This document shows positions 61,373-64,000 of a DNA stretch of 64,000 nt, piece after piece. Each line of letters begins with the position of its first letter. The first letter of the stretch is position 1. The stretch comes from Melanocharis versteri (lineage: Eukaryota > Chordata > Aves > Passeriformes > Melanocharitidae). The stretch is from assembly GCA_013397845.1 (NCBI GenBank), contig VZTG01000486.1, positions 1,159,816-1,223,815 of the forward strand, written 5' to 3'. The position numbers were made by a program, and so were the translations under genes. A model generated the notes under the pieces. That model worked only from the letters and a program-made list of their open reading frames with translations, searched no databases and had not been told where the DNA came from.

Positions 61373-64000
61373 GCCTCAAAACTTGCTTCTGCTTAAGAAA
61401 TATTACATTCATACAGTATGTTCAATAATATAAGCAGCTGGTTTCTCTGTTCTGTTGTGCCTGCTTGCAGGTAGCTATCTGCATAACATGAGTGTAATGT
61501 CTTCCAGTCTCCTCTTTTGGCCTGCTGGTTGTGACACTTCAGCCTTCAGCTTGCTCAAGTCTCGAAATTCATTAGAAATACTAGCACTGGTGTTTGGATT
61601 GTAAACATTAAACAGATGTTTTTAATCTTGACTCTTTGTGGAAGTACACCCTGTTCTGCACTGTTCACCAGCTGAAATGAAGTGCAGAGTTGGAGTTAAT
61701 ACTCAGTTTGCTGCATGTAAACCTCAGTGAGCTGTTTGGACCCTCATGATTATACAGCAGAAGTTTCTTGGGTGTTGTTTTTCCTTTTTCAGCCGGCAGA
61801 GCAAGGAAACAAGGTGTTGTGAAACTTGCACAATTCGAGCAGGAGCAGAGCCCTTGGAGCAGGGAAGAGGCCTGACCCAAGACAGGGGAGACTCTGTTCT
61901 CTTGTCAATGTAATGCTGATCTGTGAGTCTCTTTTGGTGAAATCACATGAATGTCATTAACAAGAAGCTGAGGGTGACTGGAACAACCTCAGCTCCTGAA
62001 GTAAGACTGACGAGTGTGCAGAGCAATTTTTTTTCCTCTTTTTACCTCCTACCTCGGATTACGTGCATGTGCTGCATTCCAGGCAGGATCATTGAATATT
62101 ATATATTGAATTATACTGCTTTCAGAGAAATAGCACCTCACTAAAAGCATTCCCAAAGGTCACTGATTGCAGTGTGAGCTCTGACTGGATGTGTTCGATA
62201 AAGATTGATCAGAGCTGCCAAGGACAATTTCCATTCCTGTCCTACTCCAGGAAATTTAGACACGTCATTGGAAATCTCACAGCCTGGAAACTTAAGGACA
62301 CAAGGGTTTTTTCCCACAGAGAAGAGAATCTTATTTTGTTTTTTCACTCAAAACCCAAAATGTTAGGAATGATATTTTAATAAGTGGTATTTTTTCCTCT
62401 CAGCCAAATTCCAGTTTTTCATTAGAAATATTTCTCTGAAAGTGTTTTCGTTGATACTCTCCACAAACAGTGCAGAGGCTTATGGAAAATCAGCTGAAGC
62501 TTGTATGCTGTTCAGTTTGCCCTCTGCTGTTTGGCTTATTTTCCTGCCTTACCCCTTAAGATGACTGGCTATCCCTGGACCTTGAGAGGTCATGTTTCTT
62601 GCCACAAGTCACCAGGTGTTGGTTACACCAGCGCATGGCTCTTTTGTTTGGTCAGATTGATGGCCTCACTCTGAAACGTTACTTTTCCTACTTCATCTGG
62701 AAATAGCAGAATCTTTTTTGTTGTAGCGGTCAGCCATGGTAAAAACATGAACAACATAATGTTCCTTTAGATGACCCATGCTAATTTGAGTTGGTGCTCT
62801 CAGCTGTCTTTAATATACAGCAGGTATAAAAATTAGGGAAAGTACCTTTTCCGAGGCCAAGCCAGCTTTTCTCCAACGCACCACAAATACTGTGTTTGCA
62901 TACACTGAAAGGATCGCACAGCTGCAGTAGCTCTGGCTCTTTTTCGAGGTCATAGCACAGCTCATAGGGCAAGGAGGCACATGACAGGAACAGACAGAAT
63001 AACTGATCTCACTATGTCTCCCAGATGGATTTCCTAGCTCTGGGCATGTTCTGCTCAGCTCTTCCCATTGCTTGTGCTTGATCCCAGCCTCTTGTGTTTC
63101 AAAATCTTAGGCATTCAAAGTACATTGCACTTTAGATCACTGTGTCTCCTGTTATTTCAAGGAATCTGTCTTTTTGTGGCAAACGGCAGTGAGGAGAAAA
63201 TTGGCAAGAAATAATGTCCTTGTGTGCTCAGGGATGGCAAAATGATACTCTCTTGTGCAGCTGAGAGGATTTTACTATTTATTTAGTAAGTCTCTGTACT
63301 TTCAGCATAAATTGTCGTGGTATTTATGAGAGTGGAGCAATATTTCAGTGAGTGAGAGCTTCAAGAAAGTATTTGGAATTAATGTGAGAAAAAGAAGTAG
63401 CAAACTGGGATCTCAGTCAATTCCTGAAGTCTCTTCACATTCATTTTCTAGAGTTTCACTCATCCTACTCCATTTTCCACAAGATCATTCAAATATAAAA
63501 GTAATCATTCAAAGGCTGCAGTGCCCAAGGCACCCTGCAACTCCAGTGTACACATCAACATTATCTCATCTGCATTTCATCCCCATAACCAAGTTTTCTC
63601 TTCGGATTTGTTAATGTAACCCTGCAAATCAAATACACATGACTTCAGGGTCCAGCTTATACCTGGTAAATATCCCATTAGTAAATTTCAGTAGTATTTC
63701 AGTGACTGGAGTAGAGCTTCAGTCACCCAAGCATAGATGTTGTATGCATGACTTCAGCTGCCACCCCCAGGACGTGAGGATCTCGTGCAGATCCCTCACT
63801 GTATCTGCAAACCACGTATGAATTTCTCTCTCTGGCTTTAGAAATCTTCTCTGTAATGGCTCTTCTCCTTCTAAGGTTGCTGCTGAAATAGCTGAAATGG
63901 TCCCTCTGATCAGAACACATCTATGTTCTGTCCTTATAAGTATATCTTCTCCTTGACTACGGACACATATGAAATAGTTTCGCTTCATAGAAATATAGGT

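Larger units (their letters stand above)
58897..64000. other. Intergenic, nothing firmly recognised
   Basis: Unique sequence with a T-rich tract, one doubtful CR1 scrap and one exon-like cysteine-containing stretch at 62826-62989 on the minus strand (see findings). No complete gene. Confidence 0.5.

Overview
The window is vertebrate nuclear DNA, most likely from a songbird. It has AT-leaning intergenic sequence, spliced exons with GT/AG borders, CR1 LINE tails ending in the bird-typical ATTCTGTG octamer, two LTRs of the type common in passerine genomes, and one tRNA-headed, CR1-tailed SINE that resembles the zebra finch TguSINE1 family. There are no operons, CRISPR arrays or prokaryotic signals. 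Only one protein-coding gene can be supported.

That gene is IL20RA on the minus strand, encoding the alpha chain of the IL-19/IL-20/IL-24 receptor. Six coding exons (numbered 2 to 7 on the class II cytokine receptor plan) run from 32984 down to the stop codon at 24748. All have canonical splice sites and compatible phases, and the reading frame is open throughout, giving about 561 residues without exon 1. Exons 2-3 encode the first fibronectin-III domain, exons 4-5 the second, exon 6 the membrane span, and exon 7 a 304-residue cytoplasmic tail with two YxxQ motifs and what looks like an internal 47-residue tandem repeat. A poly(A) signal cluster lies near 24.5 kb. The signal-peptide exon was not found. 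A broken GC-rich, gap-containing block at 43.54-44.23 kb is the best candidate for the promoter and exon 1, and it appears to have been assembled as two incomplete copies of one locus.

Left flank (1-24.4 kb): no gene recognised. It holds an LTR on the minus strand (11164-11732) whose left end and left flank occur three times around an assembly gap, a small CpG cluster beside that LTR, and one copy of a telomere-motif-bearing repeat of about 180 bp (12651-12854). IL20RA body (24.4-44.2 kb): a CR1 fragment lies in intron 6 and a second LTR in intron 2; intron 1 is long and otherwise featureless.

Right flank (44.2-64 kb): no gene recognised. IL22RA2, expected on this side from human gene order, is not visible, so it probably lies beyond the window. 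The flank holds two more clusters of the 180-bp telomere-motif repeat (48.01-48.34 and 48.83-49.10 kb). They have the opposite orientation to the left-flank copy and bracket a head-to-head inverted repeat built on a unit of about 172 bp. A CR1 tail (51.46-51.56 kb), a short minisatellite and the tRNA-headed SINE (58.76-58.90 kb) follow. The noteworthy features are the repeat architecture and the IL20RA tail repeat; I see no evidence for a new multigene system.
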